A stretch of 64,000 bases of DNA from Entomohabitans teleogrylli. GTDB lineage: Bacteria; Pseudomonadota; Gammaproteobacteria; Enterobacterales; Enterobacteriaceae. Of this stretch, positions 49,512 to 61,000 are shown piece by piece; the first letter of the stretch is position 1, and each line of letters begins with the position of its first letter. The notes below the pieces were generated by a model that ran no database searches, was not told where the DNA came from, and worked only from the letters and a program-made list of their open reading frames with translations. A program made the position numbers and the translations under genes. The stretch covers positions 1-64,000 of the forward strand of contig NZ_LLXO01000030.1 of assembly GCF_001484765.1 (NCBI RefSeq), read 5' to 3'.

Positions 49512-50465
49512 ATGTATACAAAGATTATTGGTACGGGCAGCTGGTTGCCCGAGCAGGTGCGTACTAACGCCGATCTGGAAAAAATGGTCGACACCTCTGA
49601 TGAGTGGATCGTTACGCGTACCGGGATCCGCGAGCGGCGGATTGCGGCGCCGGACGAAACAGTCGCTACGATGGGTTATCAGGCAGCGCTGCGGGCGCTG
49701 GACATGGCCGGGCTGGATAAAAACGACATTGGCCTGATTGTGGTTGCCACCACGTCTTCGACCCACGCGTTTCCCAGCGCAGCCTGCCAGATTCAGGCGA
49801 TGCTGGGCATTAAAGGTTGCCCGGCGTTCGACGTGGCGGCGGCCTGCGCCGGGTTCACCTATGCGTTGAGCATTGCCGATCAGTATGTTAAAAACGGCGC
49901 CGTGAAACATGCGCTGGTGATTGGCTCCGATGTACTGGCGCGTACCTGCGATCCCACCGATCGCGGAACGATCATTATTTTTGGCGACGGCGCAGGGGCG
50001 GTTGTACTTGGCGCTTCGCAGGAGCCGGGCATTATTTCTACCCATCTGCACGCCGACGGTCACTATGGCGCGCTGTTGACGCTGCCGAATATGGATCGCG
50101 TCACGCCGGAAAATCCGGCGTACCTGACCATGGCCGGTAATGAGGTTTTCAAAGTCGCGGTGACCGAGCTGGCGCATATTGTTGATGAGACGCTGGCGGC
50201 AAATAACCTCGACCATGCGGCGCTGGACTGGCTGGTGCCGCACCAGGCTAACCTGCGTATTATCAGCGCAACGGCGAAAAAGCTCGGTATGTCGATGGAT
50301 AACGTGGTGGTCACCCTTGACCGTCACGGCAATACTTCTGCCGCTTCGGTGCCTGCCGCGCTTGACGAAGCGGTACGCGACGGGCGTATTAAACCCGGCC
50401 AATTGATTTTGCTGGAAGCCTTTGGCGGCGGCTTTACCTGGGGCTCCGCGCTGGTTCGTTTTTGA
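49512..50465 (+). CDS. fabH: 3-oxoacyl-ACP synthase III
   Basis: Initiates fatty-acid synthesis by condensing acetyl-CoA with malonyl-ACP. The 317 aa equal E. coli. Catalytic Cys112 (in [11 protein letters not shown]), the histidine in [11 protein letters not shown] (His244) and the asparagine in [10 protein letters not shown] (Asn274) are present. Sits between plsX and fabD in the fab cluster. Confidence 0.98.
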   Translation: MYTKIIGTGSWLPEQVRTNADLEKMVDTSDEWIVTRTGIRERRIAAPDETVATMGYQAALRALDMAGLDKNDIGLIVVATTSSTHAFPSAACQIQAMLGIKGCPAFDVAAACAGFTYALSIADQYVKNGAVKHALVIGSDVLARTCDPTDRGTIIIFGDGAGAVVLGASQEPGIISTHLHADGHYGALLTLPNMDRVTPENPAYLTMAGNEVFKVAVTELAHIVDETLAANNLDHAALDWLVPHQANLRIISATAKKLGMSMDNVVVTLDRHGNTSAASVPAALDEAVRDGRIKPGQLILLEAFGGGFTWGSALVRF

Positions 50466-50484
50466 TTAACAGAGACTAAAAACA

Positions 50485-51414
50485 ATGACGCAATTCGCTT
50501 TTGTTTTCCCGGGACAGGGTTCCCAGTCGCCTGGCATGTTGGCCTCTCTGGCGGCGGAATACCCGGTGGTCGAAGAAACTTTCCGTGAAGCCTCTGATGT
50601 ACTGGGCTACGATCTCTGGGCGCTGACTCAGCAGGGACCGGCGGAAGAACTGAACAAAACCTGGCAGACCCAGCCGGCGTTACTGGCGGCCTCTGTGGCT
50701 ATCTGGCGCGTCTGGCAGCAGCAGGGCGGTAAAACGCCGGCGTTGATGGCCGGTCACAGCCTCGGCGAATACTCCGCGCTGGTGTGCGCCGGGGTTATCG
50801 CTTTCGCCGACGCCGTGCGCCTGGTGGAGATGCGCGGTAAATTTATGCAGGAAGCGGTACCGGAAGGCACTGGCGCGATGGCGGCGATCATTGGTCTGGA
50901 TGACGCGTCGATTGCTAATGCCTGTGAAGAATCCGCTCAGGGACAGGTGGTTTCGCCGGTAAACTACAATTCGCCGGGCCAGGTGGTGATCGCCGGCCAT
51001 AAAGAGGCCGTTGAGCGCGCCGGCGCGGCTTGTAAAGCGGCGGGGGCCAAGCGTGCGCTGCCGCTGCCGGTCAGCGTGCCGTCCCATTGTGCGCTGATGA
51101 AGCCGGCGGCGGAAAAACTGGCCGTCGAACTCAACAACATCACGTTCAGTGCGCCGCAGATTCCGGTGGTCAATAACGTTGACGTGCAGTGTGAAACCAC
51201 CCCTGAGGCCATTCGTGATGCGCTGGTACGCCAGCTGTATAGTCCGGTACAGTGGACGAAGAGCGTTGAATTCATGGCTTCTCAGGGGGTGACCCATCTG
51301 TATGAAGCCGGGCCGGGTAAAGTACTGACCGGGCTGACAAAACGTATTGTAGACACCCTGACCGCCTCCGCGCTTAACGAACCGGCGGCCGTGTCAGAGG
51401 CGCTTTCGCAATAA
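50485..51414 (+). CDS. fabD: Malonyl-CoA:ACP transacylase
   Basis: Loads malonyl groups onto ACP. The 309 aa equal E. coli. The nucleophile elbow GHSLGEYS has Ser92, the conserved FPGQGSQ motif is at the N-terminus (9-15), and the catalytic histidine lies in SVPSHCALM (His201 in E. coli). A 13-bp gap separates it from fabG. Confidence 0.98.
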   Translation: MTQFAFVFPGQGSQSPGMLASLAAEYPVVEETFREASDVLGYDLWALTQQGPAEELNKTWQTQPALLAASVAIWRVWQQQGGKTPALMAGHSLGEYSALVCAGVIAFADAVRLVEMRGKFMQEAVPEGTGAMAAIIGLDDASIANACEESAQGQVVSPVNYNSPGQVVIAGHKEAVERAGAACKAAGAKRALPLPVSVPSHCALMKPAAEKLAVELNNITFSAPQIPVVNNVDVQCETTPEAIRDALVRQLYSPVQWTKSVEFMASQGVTHLYEAGPGKVLTGLTKRIVDTLTASALNEPAAVSEALSQ

Positions 51415-51427
51415 AACGAGGAACCCC

Positions 51428-52162
51428 ATGAACTTTGAAGGAAAGATTGCGCTGGTCACCGGCGCGAGCCGTGGTATCGGGCGCGCTATCGCTGAGACCC
51501 TGGTCGCGCGTGGAGCTATTGTCATCGGTACTGCCACCAGCGAAAGCGGCGCGCAGGCGATTGGCGATTATCTGGGCGCCAACGGGAAAGGTCTGATGCT
51601 GAATGTGACCGATCCGGCATCTATCGAATCCGTTCTGGAAAATATTCGCGCAGAATTTGGTGATGTCGATATTCTGGTAAATAATGCCGGTATCACCCGC
51701 GACAATTTATTGATGCGCATGAAGGAAGACGAATGGGATGACATCCTGGAAACCAATCTGTCATCGGTTTTCCGTCTGTCAAAAGCGGTAATGCGCGCTA
51801 TGATGAAAAAGCGTCATGGGCGTATTATCACCATCGGTTCTGTGGTTGGTACCATGGGAAATGCGGGTCAGGCTAACTACGCTGCGGCGAAAGCGGGTCT
51901 GATTGGCTTTAGTAAATCGCTGGCGCGTGAAGTGGCGTCCCGCGGTATTACTGTGAATGTAGTTGCTCCGGGCTTTATTGAAACGGACATGACGCGCGCG
52001 CTTTCTGATGACCAGCGTGCGGGTATTTTGGCGCAGGTTCCTGCGGGTCGCCTCGGTGACGCAAAAGAAATCGCCAATGCGGTTGCATTCTTAGCTTCTG
52101 ACGAAGCAGGGTACATCACTGGTGAGACTCTGCACGTCAACGGCGGAATGTATATGGTTTAA
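51428..52162 (+). CDS. fabG: 3-oxoacyl-ACP reductase
   Basis: NADPH-dependent short-chain dehydrogenase reducing 3-ketoacyl-ACP. The 244 aa equal E. coli. The cofactor motif [10 protein letters not shown] (11-20) and the catalytic Ser138, Tyr151 and Lys155 (YAAAK) are all present. The acpP promoter lies in the gap that follows. Confidence 0.98.
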
Positions 52163-52243
52163 CCACGAAGAAATTTATTTGCGTTATCGGTCCAAAAGGC
52201 CTCAAAATAGCGTAAAATCGTGGTACGACCTGCCGGGATTTAG

Positions 52244-52271
52244 TTGCAACTTTTTCAACATTTTATACACT
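52244..52271 (+). promoter_or_regulatory. acpP promoter
   Basis: -35 TTGCAA (52244-52249), a 16-bp spacer and -10 TACACT (52266-52271) are the same as the strong E. coli acpP promoter as I recall it. The leader carries a small TCGC-GAAA-GCGA hairpin at 52282-52293. Confidence 0.75.
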
Positions 52272-52316
52272 ACGAAAACCATCGCGAAAGCGAGTTTTGA
52301 TAGGAAATTTAAGAGT

Positions 52317-52553
52317 ATGAGCACTATCGAAGAACGCGTTAAGAAAATTATCGGCGAACAGCTGGGCGTTAAGCAGGAAGAAGTCACCAACAATGCTTCT
52401 TTCGTTGAAGACCTGGGCGCTGATTCTCTTGACACCGTTGAGCTGGTAATGGCTCTGGAAGAAGAGTTTGATACTGAGATTCCGGACGAAGAAGCTGAGA
52501 AAATCACCACCGTTCAGGCTGCCATTGATTACATCAACGGCCACCAGGCGTAA
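52317..52553 (+). CDS. acpP: Acyl carrier protein
   Basis: Carries growing acyl chains on a 4'-phosphopantetheine arm attached to Ser37 (Ser36 after Met removal) in [11 protein letters not shown]. The product is 78 aa, very acidic and near-identical to E. coli. The start at 52317 ([10 protein letters not shown]) is used; the in-frame reading from 52122 crosses the fabG end and the acpP promoter and is rejected. Confidence 0.99.
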
Positions 52554-52565
52554 GTGAACATCTCC

Positions 52566-52600
52566 AGGCGGTCATTCGACCGCCTGAGTTTTTTCTTTTT
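52566..52600 (+). terminator. Terminator between acpP and fabF
   Basis: AGGCGGTC (52566-52573) pairs with GACCGCCT (52578-52585) across a 4-nt loop, then GAGTTTTTTCTTTTT. It should end much of the abundant acpP transcript. Confidence 0.9.
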
Positions 52601-52614
52601 GTCGTCCCACATAG

Positions 52615-53886
<1,272 letters not shown>

Positions 53887-53908
53887 TCCGTTCAGTTGTA
53901 CTCTTAAG

Positions 53909-53930
53909 GCCCGCCTGGCGGGCTTTTTTC
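53909..53930 (+). terminator. Terminator after fabF
   Basis: GCCCGCC (53909-53915) and GGCGGGC (53917-53923) form a tight hairpin followed by six T residues. Confidence 0.9.
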
Positions 53931-54028
53931 TTTCCAGCCTTCCTCCTCTGGTATGAGATTACCCCCTGGTTGCTCTGCGCCGGCGAGCCTGAGAAACTAG
54001 CGGACCTGTCGATGAAAAGGAGTCTCCC

Positions 54029-54829
54029 GTGTATTTGATTAACGGCCACTGGCAACAGCAACTACCGGCAGGCGATCGCGCTATCCAGTTTGGCGATGGC
54101 TGCTTCACCACCGCCCGGGTGGTGGCAGGGGAGGTGCGCTTTCTGGAACAACATTTGCAGCGTTTGCGGCAGGGCTGTCGGCAGTTGCTGATGGCGGAGC
54201 CGGATGTCAGCCAGATAGGCGCAGAGATGCGCCTTCTGGCGCGTCAGCAGGCGGATGGCGTTATCAAAGTGATTATTACCCGCGGGAGCGGCGGGCGCGG
54301 CTATAGCGCGGCCAACTGTAGCCAGCCAACGCGTATCCTCTGCGTTTCTGACGCCCCGCAACACTATCTGGCCTGGCGGCAGCAGGGCGTCGCTCTGGCG
54401 CTCAGTCCGGTGCGGCTGGGCTGTAATCCGGCGCTGGCCGGGATAAAGCACCTTAATCGCCTTGAGCAGGTGCTGATTCGCACGCATCTTGACCAGACAG
54501 GGGGCGAGGAGGCGCTGGTGCTTGACAGTGACGGGATGCTGGTGGAATGCTGTGCGGCCAATTTATTCTGGCGCAAAGGAAACCGCGTTTATACCCCCAG
54601 TGTAGATCGTGCCGGGGTTAACGGTATTATGCGCCAGCATATTGTTGCGCTACTGGCGACATCGCCATGGTCGGTATCTGAAGTCAGAGAGCCGGTTCAG
54701 ACGCTGGAAGAGGCGGATGAGGTGCTGGCGTGTAATGCGCTGATGCCGGTGCTGCCCGTCAGGCAGACGGAGACGCGGCACTATTCATCCCGGGAACTCT
54801 GGCGCTGGCTGGCTCCCCAATGTGAGTAG
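54029..54829 (+). CDS. pabC: Aminodeoxychorismate lyase
   Basis: PLP enzyme of class IV aminotransferase fold that converts 4-amino-4-deoxychorismate to p-aminobenzoate plus pyruvate for folate synthesis. The product is 266 aa (E. coli 269). It starts with GTG after AAAAGGAGTC. The PLP lysine is Lys140 in LAGIKHLNRLEQV; the family motif ITRGSGGRGY precedes it. It lies 9 bp before mltG. Confidence 0.95.
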   Translation: MYLINGHWQQQLPAGDRAIQFGDGCFTTARVVAGEVRFLEQHLQRLRQGCRQLLMAEPDVSQIGAEMRLLARQQADGVIKVIITRGSGGRGYSAANCSQPTRILCVSDAPQHYLAWRQQGVALALSPVRLGCNPALAGIKHLNRLEQVLIRTHLDQTGGEEALVLDSDGMLVECCAANLFWRKGNRVYTPSVDRAGVNGIMRQHIVALLATSPWSVSEVREPVQTLEEADEVLACNALMPVLPVRQTETRHYSSRELWRWLAPQCE

Positions 54830-54838
54830 AACATCGTA

Positions 54839-55861
54839 ATGAAAAAGATGCTGAGCTTCTTTTTACTGCTGCTGGTTATGCTGGGCGTGGCGGCCGGGGT
54901 TGGACTATGGAAAGTTCGACAGTTGGCCGACAGCAAACTGTTGATTGAGCAGGAAACTATCTTTACGCTACAGGCCGGGACCGGGCGTCAGGCGCTGGGC
55001 GTGCAACTGTATGATGAAAAAATCATTAATCGTCCGCGGGTATTCCAGTGGCTGCTGCGCGTAGAGCCGGAACTGGCTAATTTTAAAGCCGGAACGTATC
55101 GTTTTACGCCTCAGATGACGGTGCGCGACATGCTCAGGCTGCTGGCCAGCGGTAAAGAGGCTCAGTTTCCGATTCGCTTTATTGAAGGCATGCGTCTGAG
55201 TGATTTACTCAAACAACTGCGTGAGGCGCCCTATATCCGCCATACCCTGAAAGACGATCGTTACGCAACGGTGGCCGAGGCGCTGAAGATGGAGCATCCG
55301 GACTGGGTGGAAGGGTGGTTTTACCCCGACACCTGGATGTATACCGCCAATACCAGCGATGTCGCGTTACTGAAGCGCGCTCACCAGAAGATGGTGGCTC
55401 AGGTGGACGCCGTCTGGAAAGATCGCATAGATGGGCTCCCTTATGAAGACCAGAACCAACTGGTGACCATGGCCTCGATCATTGAAAAAGAGACCGCCGT
55501 GGCGGTGGAACGCGACCAGGTGGCTTCCGTCTTTATTAACCGGCTGCGTATCGGCATGCGTCTGCAGACCGATCCGACGGTTATCTACGGCATGGGCGAG
55601 CGCTATGATGGTAAACTGTCGCGCAAGGATCTCGAAACGCCGACGCCGTATAATACTTATGTTATTAGCGGTATGCCGCCGGGACCTATTGCAGTGCCCG
55701 GTCTGGCGTCGCTGACAGCGGCGGCGCATCCGGCGAAAACGCCGTATCTCTATTTTGTGGCCGATGGTAAGGGCGGGCATGCGTTCAGCACCAACCTGAC
55801 TAACCACAATAAGGCGGTACGGAACTATATCAGGGCATTAAAGGATAAAGATGGGCAGTAA
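54839..55861 (+). CDS. mltG: Endolytic murein transglycosylase MltG
   Basis: Inner-membrane enzyme that cuts nascent glycan strands and sets their length. It has 340 aa as in E. coli, with one N-terminal membrane helix (about 5-24), a LysM-like subdomain and the catalytic YceG domain with Glu218 in [10 protein letters not shown]. The C-terminus has [18 protein letters not shown]. It overlaps tmk by 11 bp. Confidence 0.96.
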   Translation: MKKMLSFFLLLLVMLGVAAGVGLWKVRQLADSKLLIEQETIFTLQAGTGRQALGVQLYDEKIINRPRVFQWLLRVEPELANFKAGTYRFTPQMTVRDMLRLLASGKEAQFPIRFIEGMRLSDLLKQLREAPYIRHTLKDDRYATVAEALKMEHPDWVEGWFYPDTWMYTANTSDVALLKRAHQKMVAQVDAVWKDRIDGLPYEDQNQLVTMASIIEKETAVAVERDQVASVFINRLRIGMRLQTDPTVIYGMGERYDGKLSRKDLETPTPYNTYVISGMPPGPIAVPGLASLTAAAHPAKTPYLYFVADGKGGHAFSTNLTNHNKAVRNYIRALKDKDGQ

Positions 55862-56489
55862 ATTTATCGTCATAGAAGGGCTGGAAGGCTCGGGAAAAAC
55901 CACGGCGCGCACGTTGATCACTGAAACGCTGCAGGGGCTGGGTATTACCGACCTGGTATTTACCCGCGAGCCGGGCGGCACTCTGCTGGCGGAAAAGCTC
56001 CGCGATCTGGTGCTTGGCGTCAAAGCTGCCGGGGATGAAGTGGTGACCGATAAAGCCGAAGTGTTGATGTTTTATGCTGCGCGTATCCAGTTGGTGGAAA
56101 ATGTCATTAAACCTGCCCTGGCGCGCGGCGCCTGGGTGATCGGCGATCGCCACGATCTCTCGACCCAGGCCTATCAGGGCGGAGGGCGGGGCATTGATCC
56201 CCATTTGCTGAAAACCCTGCGTGACGCCGTGCTCGGTGATTTCTCCCCCGATCTGACCCTCTATCTCGATGTTACTCCGGAGGTTGGCCTGCGTCGCGCA
56301 CGGGCGCGCGGCGAGCTGGATCGTATTGAACAGGAATCGCTGGACTTTTTTAACCGCACCCGGGCGCGCTATCTGGAACTGGCCGCCGCTGATGCGCGCA
56401 TTAAAACCATTGATGCGACCCGGGGGCTGGAACAGGTGAGCGCGGCGATTCGTCGAACTGTCACCGAGTGGGTCAGGGAGCAGGGCTGA
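55851..56489 (+). CDS. tmk: Thymidylate kinase
   Basis: Phosphorylates dTMP to dTDP. The product is 212 aa (E. coli 213). It has the P-loop [11 protein letters not shown] (9-19), the DRH motif in [19 protein letters not shown] (about 96-114) and the LID region [12 protein letters not shown] of bacterial type. It overlaps mltG at its start and holB at its stop (TGATG). Confidence 0.97.
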   Translation: MGSKFIVIEGLEGSGKTTARTLITETLQGLGITDLVFTREPGGTLLAEKLRDLVLGVKAAGDEVVTDKAEVLMFYAARIQLVENVIKPALARGAWVIGDRHDLSTQAYQGGGRGIDPHLLKTLRDAVLGDFSPDLTLYLDVTPEVGLRRARARGELDRIEQESLDFFNRTRARYLELAAADARIKTIDATRGLEQVSAAIRRTVTEWVREQG

Positions 56490-57496
56490 TGCGCTGGTAT
56501 CCGTGGCTGCGCGGCGACTTTGAACGGCTGATGAGTTTGTATCAGTCGGGACGCGGCCATCACGCGCTGTTGCTGCATGCTCAGGCGGGACTGGGAGACG
56601 ATGCGCTGATTTATGCCCTCAGCCGCTGGTTGATGTGCCAGCAGCCGGACGGGAACAAAAGCTGCGGTAAGTGCCGCGGTTGCCAGCTTATGCAGGCGGG
56701 CACCCACCCGGATTACCACGTGATAACGCCTGAGAAGGGTAAAAGCACTCTGGGGATTGACCCGGTGCGTCAGGTTACGGAGGCGCTCTATGGTCGTGCC
56801 CGTCAGGGCGGCGCGCGAGTGGTGTGGATCCCGGATGCCGGCTGGCTTACTGAAGCGGCGGCCAATGCGCTGCTGAAGACCCTGGAAGAACCGCCGCAGG
56901 CGTGCTGGTTTTTCCTCGGCACCCGTGAACCGGAAAAATTGCTGGCAACGCTGCGTAGCCGCTGCCTGTACTGGTATCTGGCTCCGCCGGAGGAGAGTTA
57001 TGCCCTTGCCTGGCTGGCCAGAGAGGCTCCAGGCGATCGGGCGCAGTTACAGGCCGCGCTGCGGCTGTCGATGGGGGCGCCCGCGGCGGCGCTGGAACTG
57101 CTTGAACCAGAGCAGTGGCAGCGGCGTAACGCACTGTGCAACGCTCTCGGGGAGGCCCTGAATCAGCGCGACATGCTGAGCCTGTTAGCGCAACTCAATG
57201 ACGATCGGGTATTGCAGCGCCTGCAGTGGCTCTCTTCTCTGCTGCTGGATGCCCTGAAGTGGCAGCAGGGCGCGGCGGCCTGGCTAATGAACGGCGATAT
57301 GCAACCGGTGGTAGCGCAGTGCGCCGGCCAGCTTTCCACGACGGCCATTCATGCCATCCTGCACAGTTTACTGTGCTGCCGCGAACGTCTGGCTGAGGTC
57401 GCCGGCGTGAACCGCGAACTGCTGCTCACCGAATTCTTATTGTCCTGGGAGCACCTGATGCGTCCGGGTGCGATTGTTGCTGGTTCTCAACTCTGA
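56489..57496 (+). CDS. holB: DNA polymerase III subunit delta prime
   Basis: Clamp-loader subunit of the replicative polymerase. It is 335 aa (E. coli 334). It has a degenerate P-loop (QAGLGDDAL instead of GKT, normal for delta prime), a zinc module CGKCRGCQLMQAGTHPD (about 50-66) and the SRC motif LRSRC. The start at 56489 ([11 protein letters not shown]) is set by homology and overlaps the tmk stop by one base. Confidence 0.96.
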   Translation: MRWYPWLRGDFERLMSLYQSGRGHHALLLHAQAGLGDDALIYALSRWLMCQQPDGNKSCGKCRGCQLMQAGTHPDYHVITPEKGKSTLGIDPVRQVTEALYGRARQGGARVVWIPDAGWLTEAAANALLKTLEEPPQACWFFLGTREPEKLLATLRSRCLYWYLAPPEESYALAWLAREAPGDRAQLQAALRLSMGAPAAALELLEPEQWQRRNALCNALGEALNQRDMLSLLAQLNDDRVLQRLQWLSSLLLDALKWQQGAAAWLMNGDMQPVVAQCAGQLSTTAIHAILHSLLCCRERLAEVAGVNRELLLTEFLLSWEHLMRPGAIVAGSQL

Positions 57497-57506
57497 GAGA
57501 GACATT

Positions 57507-58301
57507 ATGTTTTTAGTCGACTCACACTGCCATCTTGATGGTCTGGATTATCAGTCTTTACATAAAGATGTCGATGATGTGCTGGCGAAAGCGGCGGCGC
57601 GTGATGTGAAATTTTGCCTTGCGGTTGCGACCACGCTGCCGGGCTATCGCGGTCTGCGTAGCCTGGTCGGCGAACGCGATGATGTGGTTTTCTCCTGTGG
57701 CGTACATCCGCTTAACCAGGATCAGATGTACGACGAGCAAGAGTTACTGACCCTGGCCGCCGAGCCGGGGGTAGTGGCGCTGGGGGAAACCGGGCTTGAT
57801 TATTACTACACGCCGGAAACTAAAGCGCGCCAGCAGATCTCTTTTCGCCAGCATATCCGCATTGGCCGACAGTTGAATAAGCCGGTGATTGTCCATACCC
57901 GCGATGCCCGGGCGGATACGCTGGCCATTTTGCGCGAAGAAAAGGTGACAGAGTGCGGTGGGGTACTACACTGTTTTACTGAAGATCGGGAAACCGCAGG
58001 GAAACTGCTGGATATGGGGTTCTATATCTCTTTTTCTGGTATTGTGACTTTCCGCACCGCCGGGCAGCTACGTGATGCGGCGCGCTATGTGCCGCTGGAT
58101 CGCCTGCTGGTGGAAACCGATTCTCCTTACCTGGCGCCAGTGCCGCATCGCGGAAAAGAGAACCAGCCGGCAATGGTGCGCGACGTCGCGGAGTTTATGG
58201 CGACGCTGAAAGGTGTCTCCCTCGCCGAGCTGGCGCAGGCGACGACAGCGAACTTTGCCTCCCTGTTCCATGTTGATGCCAGTCGTTTGCAGCCTGCCTG
58301 A
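57507..58301 (+). CDS. ycfH: TatD-family metal-dependent hydrolase YcfH
   Basis: TIM-barrel metallohydrolase of the TatD family, probably a DNase, 264 aa (E. coli 265). It has the HCH metal motif (DSHCHLDG, His7 and His9), the glutamate in GETGLDYYY, HTRDA, the histidine in GGVLHCFTE and the aspartate in LLVETDSPYLAP. The start at 57507 follows GAGAGA and lies 10 bp after holB. Confidence 0.94.
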   Translation: MFLVDSHCHLDGLDYQSLHKDVDDVLAKAAARDVKFCLAVATTLPGYRGLRSLVGERDDVVFSCGVHPLNQDQMYDEQELLTLAAEPGVVALGETGLDYYYTPETKARQQISFRQHIRIGRQLNKPVIVHTRDARADTLAILREEKVTECGGVLHCFTEDRETAGKLLDMGFYISFSGIVTFRTAGQLRDAARYVPLDRLLVETDSPYLAPVPHRGKENQPAMVRDVAEFMATLKGVSLAELAQATTANFASLFHVDASRLQPA

Positions 58302-58365
58302 ACATTTCCCCATTATTTTTAAGCTCGTAATTAATCCTTAAAGCAGGTAAAGTTCTGCGCCACAA

Positions 58366-58387
58366 AAAGGGCCATACAGGCCCTTTC
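58366..58387 (+). terminator. Weak terminator after ycfH
   Basis: AAAGGGCC (58366-58373) pairs with GGCCCTTT (58379-58386), with a 5-nt loop and only a short T-run inside the stem end. It separates the pabC-ycfH run from ptsG. Confidence 0.55.
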
Positions 58388-58447
58388 TGACATACTTTGT
58401 AATGGCTTATGTAAAGTAATGAAAGTTTTAATGCTGGCTTTAGCTGA

Positions 58448-58468
58448 AACGTGATAGCCATCAAACAA
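58448..58468 (+). promoter_or_regulatory. CRP site of ptsG
   Basis: AACGTGATAGCCATCAAACA carries a good left half-site (GTGA) and a weak right half. It differs by one base from the E. coli ptsG CRP site as I recall it. It lies about 30 bp upstream of the Mlc operator. Confidence 0.75.
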
Positions 58469-58480
58469 AAAAAAAGCGAT

Positions 58481-58506
58481 TTATTTTACTCTGCGTAATA
58501 AATAAA
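58481..58506 (+). promoter_or_regulatory. Mlc operator and P1 promoter region of ptsG
   Basis: TTATTTTACTCTG-CGTAATAAATAAA is an imperfect palindrome almost identical to the E. coli ptsG Mlc operator that overlaps promoter P1. The glucose repressor Mlc should bind here when PtsG is idle. Confidence 0.8.
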
Positions 58507-58579
58507 AGGGCACTCAGAGGCCCGCACAGGGTCCCTGCTCCCCAGGGGCCAGAGCGTTTAACGCGAAAAAAAGCACAAA

Positions 58580-58603
58580 TACTCAGGAGCACTTCTAATT
58601 ATG
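58580..58603 (+). promoter_or_regulatory. Likely SgrS pairing site and ribosome site of ptsG
   Basis: The ribosome site ACTCAGGAGCAC in front of the ptsG ATG is conserved with E. coli, where the small RNA SgrS pairs with this region to block translation during sugar-phosphate stress. The sgrS gene is not in this window, so pairing is inferred from conservation. Confidence 0.55.
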
Positions 58604-60034
58604 TTCAAAAATGCATTTGCTAACCTGCAAAAGGTGGGTAAATCGCTGATGCTGCCGGTATCGGTACTGCCCATCGCAGGTATCCTGCTGGGGGTCGGTT
58701 CGGCGAACTTCAGCTGGTTACCGGCGGTCGTTTCCCACGTTATGGCGGAAGCGGGCGGCTCGGTATTCGCCAACATGCCACTTATTTTTGCTATTGGTGT
58801 CGCTCTGGGCTTTACCAATAACGACGGGGTTGCCGGTCTGGCGGCCGTGGTCGCCTACGGTATCATGGTGAAAACCATGGCTGTGGTGGCGCCGCTGGTG
58901 CTGCATATGTCTGCGCAAGACATTGAAAAAGGCCATCTGGCGGATACCGGGGTGCTGGGCGGGATCATTGCCGGCGCTATTGCCGCTTACATGTTCAACC
59001 GCTTTTACCGTATTAAGCTGCCTGAGTACCTGGGCTTTTTCGCTGGTAAGCGTTTCGTACCGATTATCTCCGGCCTGACCGCGATCGCTTTCGGCGTGCT
59101 CTTGTCCTTTATCTGGCCGCCGATTGGTACCGCGATTCAGACCTTCTCTCAGTGGGCGGCGTACCAGAACCCGGTGGTTGCCTTCGGGATCTACGGCTTT
59201 ATTGAACGCTGCCTGGTGCCGTTTGGCCTGCACCATATCTGGAACGTTCCTTTCCAGATGCAGATCGGTGAATTCACCAATGCGGCGGGCCAGGTATTCC
59301 ACGGCGATATTCCGCGCTATATGGCGGGTGATCCGACGGCGGGCAAACTGTCCGGCGGCTTCCTGTTCAAAATGTACGGTCTGCCGGCGGCGGCGATCGC
59401 TATCTGGCACTCGGCTAAGCCTGAAAACCGCGCTAAAGTGGGCGGGATCATGATTTCCGCGGCGCTGACCTCGTTCCTGACCGGGATCACCGAGCCTATC
59501 GAGTTCTCCTTCATGTTCGTGGCGCCGATCCTGTATGTGATCCACGCTATTCTGGCCGGTCTGGCGTTCCCAATCTGTATTCTGCTGGGGATGCGTGATG
59601 GTACCAGCTTCTCGCACGGTCTGATCGACTTCGTGGTTCTGAGCGGCAACGGCAGCAACCTGTGGCTGTTCCCGATTGTCGGCGCAGGTTATGCGCTGGC
59701 GTACTACACCATCTTCCGCGTGCTGATTAAAGCGCTGGATCTGAAAACGCCGGGCCGCGAAGAGGCAACGGAAGATGTTAAAGCCGGCGCTGGTAGTGAA
59801 ATGGCCCCGGCGCTGGTGGCGGCTTTTGGTGGTAAAGAGAACATCACCAACCTTGATGCCTGTATTACCCGCCTGCGCGTCAGTGTGGCTGATGTCGCGA
59901 AAGTTGACCAGCCGGGGCTGAAAAAGCTGGGCGCGGCTGGCGTAGTGGTGGCAGGTTCCGGCGTTCAGGCGATTTTCGGCACTAAGTCCGATAACCTGAA
60001 AACCGAAATGGATGAGTACATCCGCAACAGTTAA
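58601..60034 (+). CDS. ptsG: PTS glucose-specific permease, components IICB
   Basis: Inner-membrane glucose transporter and phosphotransferase, 477 aa as in E. coli. It has an IIC domain (about 1-385, with the ITEPIEFSF motif) and a C-terminal IIB domain (about 395-477) with phosphorylated Cys421 in [13 protein letters not shown]. Glucose repression and induction run through the Mlc and CRP sites upstream. fhuE, its downstream neighbour in E. coli, is absent. Confidence 0.98.
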   Translation: MFKNAFANLQKVGKSLMLPVSVLPIAGILLGVGSANFSWLPAVVSHVMAEAGGSVFANMPLIFAIGVALGFTNNDGVAGLAAVVAYGIMVKTMAVVAPLVLHMSAQDIEKGHLADTGVLGGIIAGAIAAYMFNRFYRIKLPEYLGFFAGKRFVPIISGLTAIAFGVLLSFIWPPIGTAIQTFSQWAAYQNPVVAFGIYGFIERCLVPFGLHHIWNVPFQMQIGEFTNAAGQVFHGDIPRYMAGDPTAGKLSGGFLFKMYGLPAAAIAIWHSAKPENRAKVGGIMISAALTSFLTGITEPIEFSFMFVAPILYVIHAILAGLAFPICILLGMRDGTSFSHGLIDFVVLSGNGSNLWLFPIVGAGYALAYYTIFRVLIKALDLKTPGREEATEDVKAGAGSEMAPALVAAFGGKENITNLDACITRLRVSVADVAKVDQPGLKKLGAAGVVVAGSGVQAIFGTKSDNLKTEMDEYIRNS

Positions 60035-60055
60035 GTAAGCGTTGGGGAGCGTGAA

Positions 60056-60080
60056 GGGAGGCGAAAGCCTCCCTTTTTTT
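60056..60080 (+). terminator. Terminator of ptsG
   Basis: GGGAGGC (60056-60062), a GAAA tetraloop, GCCTCCC (60067-60073), then seven T residues. Confidence 0.93.
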
Positions 60081-60251
60081 GTGTCGATACATTGCCCTGC
60101 GGGGGATAAAAGTGGATATCGCTGGCGCCCGGGGCGATAATAAATCCCGCACGGGCGACCAGAGCGCGGCGGAATTATCTGCTTTTAGCTTGAAAAATAA
60201 GGATTATCACGCTCATACTTTCAGTACTGGCTTTTGTTAAAGGATACTCTC

Positions 60252-60611
60252 ATGGCTGAAGAAACCATTTTCAGTAAGATCATTCGCCGCGAAATCCCCG
60301 CGGACATTGTTTACCAGGACGAGCTGGTTACTGCATTTCGCGATATTGCCCCCCAGGCGCCGACCCACATTTTAATCATTCCCAATGTGCTGATCCCGAC
60401 AGTCAACCACGTCACGGTTGAAGATGAACTGGCGCTGGGGCGCATGATCACTGTTGCGGCAAAAATTGCTGAACAGGAAGGGATTGCTGAAGATGGCTAC
60501 CGCCTGATTGTTAACTGTAACCGCCACGGCGGGCAGGAAGTGTTTCATATCCATATGCATCTGCTGGGGGGACGTTCCCTGGGGCCGATGCTGTCTCATA
60601 AAGGAATTTGA
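60252..60611 (+). CDS. hinT: Purine nucleoside phosphoramidase HinT
   Basis: HIT-superfamily hydrolase that cleaves adenosine 5'-phosphoramidate and aminoacyl-AMP. The 119 aa equal E. coli. The HIT motif is HIHMHLLGG (His99, His101, His103). The start at 60252 (MAEETIFSK) is set by homology, with AAAGGA upstream. First gene of a tight run hinT-ycfL-lpoB-thiK-nagZ. Confidence 0.97.
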   Translation: MAEETIFSKIIRREIPADIVYQDELVTAFRDIAPQAPTHILIIPNVLIPTVNHVTVEDELALGRMITVAAKIAEQEGIAEDGYRLIVNCNRHGGQEVFHIHMHLLGGRSLGPMLSHKGI

Positions 60612-60612
60612 T

Positions 60613-60987
60613 ATGCGCCGGGAAGGCATCGCGATACTGCTGGCTCTGCTGCTGGCGTCCGGGTGCAGCTCCCGGCCAGCCATTCCGGTCAATCAACAAC
60701 AGACGCTGGTGATGGAGTCTTCACTGCTGGCTGCTGGCATCACCGCGGAAAAACCGACGCTTTCCGACGCTAGCGCGCTCACAACGGCAACGTCTGAACT
60801 CTATAATGACAATAGTAAACCTGTGACGGTGAATTACCGGTTTTACTGGTATGACACCAACGGGCTGGAGATGCATCCTCTTGAGCACTCACGGTCTGTG
60901 GTGATCCCGGCAAAGTCAGGGGTTAAGGTAACCACCAGTACCCGGATGCCGGGAGCCGCCCAGGTGCGACTCTATCTTTATCTCTGA
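60613..60987 (+). CDS. ycfL: Lipoprotein YcfL (DUF1425)
   Basis: Lipoprotein of 124 aa (E. coli 125) with lipobox LLASGC (Cys about 18) and the conserved VMESSLLAAGI and NYRFYWYDTNGLEMHPLE segments. The function is unknown; its fixed position directly before lpoB suggests a link to cell-wall synthesis. The start at 60613 directly follows the hinT stop. Confidence 0.92.
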   Translation: MRREGIAILLALLLASGCSSRPAIPVNQQQTLVMESSLLAAGITAEKPTLSDASALTTATSELYNDNSKPVTVNYRFYWYDTNGLEMHPLEHSRSVVIPAKSGVKVTTSTRMPGAAQVRLYLYL

Positions 60988-61000
60988 GGGGTGAATTTTG

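Noticed and set aside
52122-52316. N-terminal extension of AcpP
   Set aside because: The extension overlaps the fabG end and the acpP promoter; all known ACPs start at the MSTIEER methionine.
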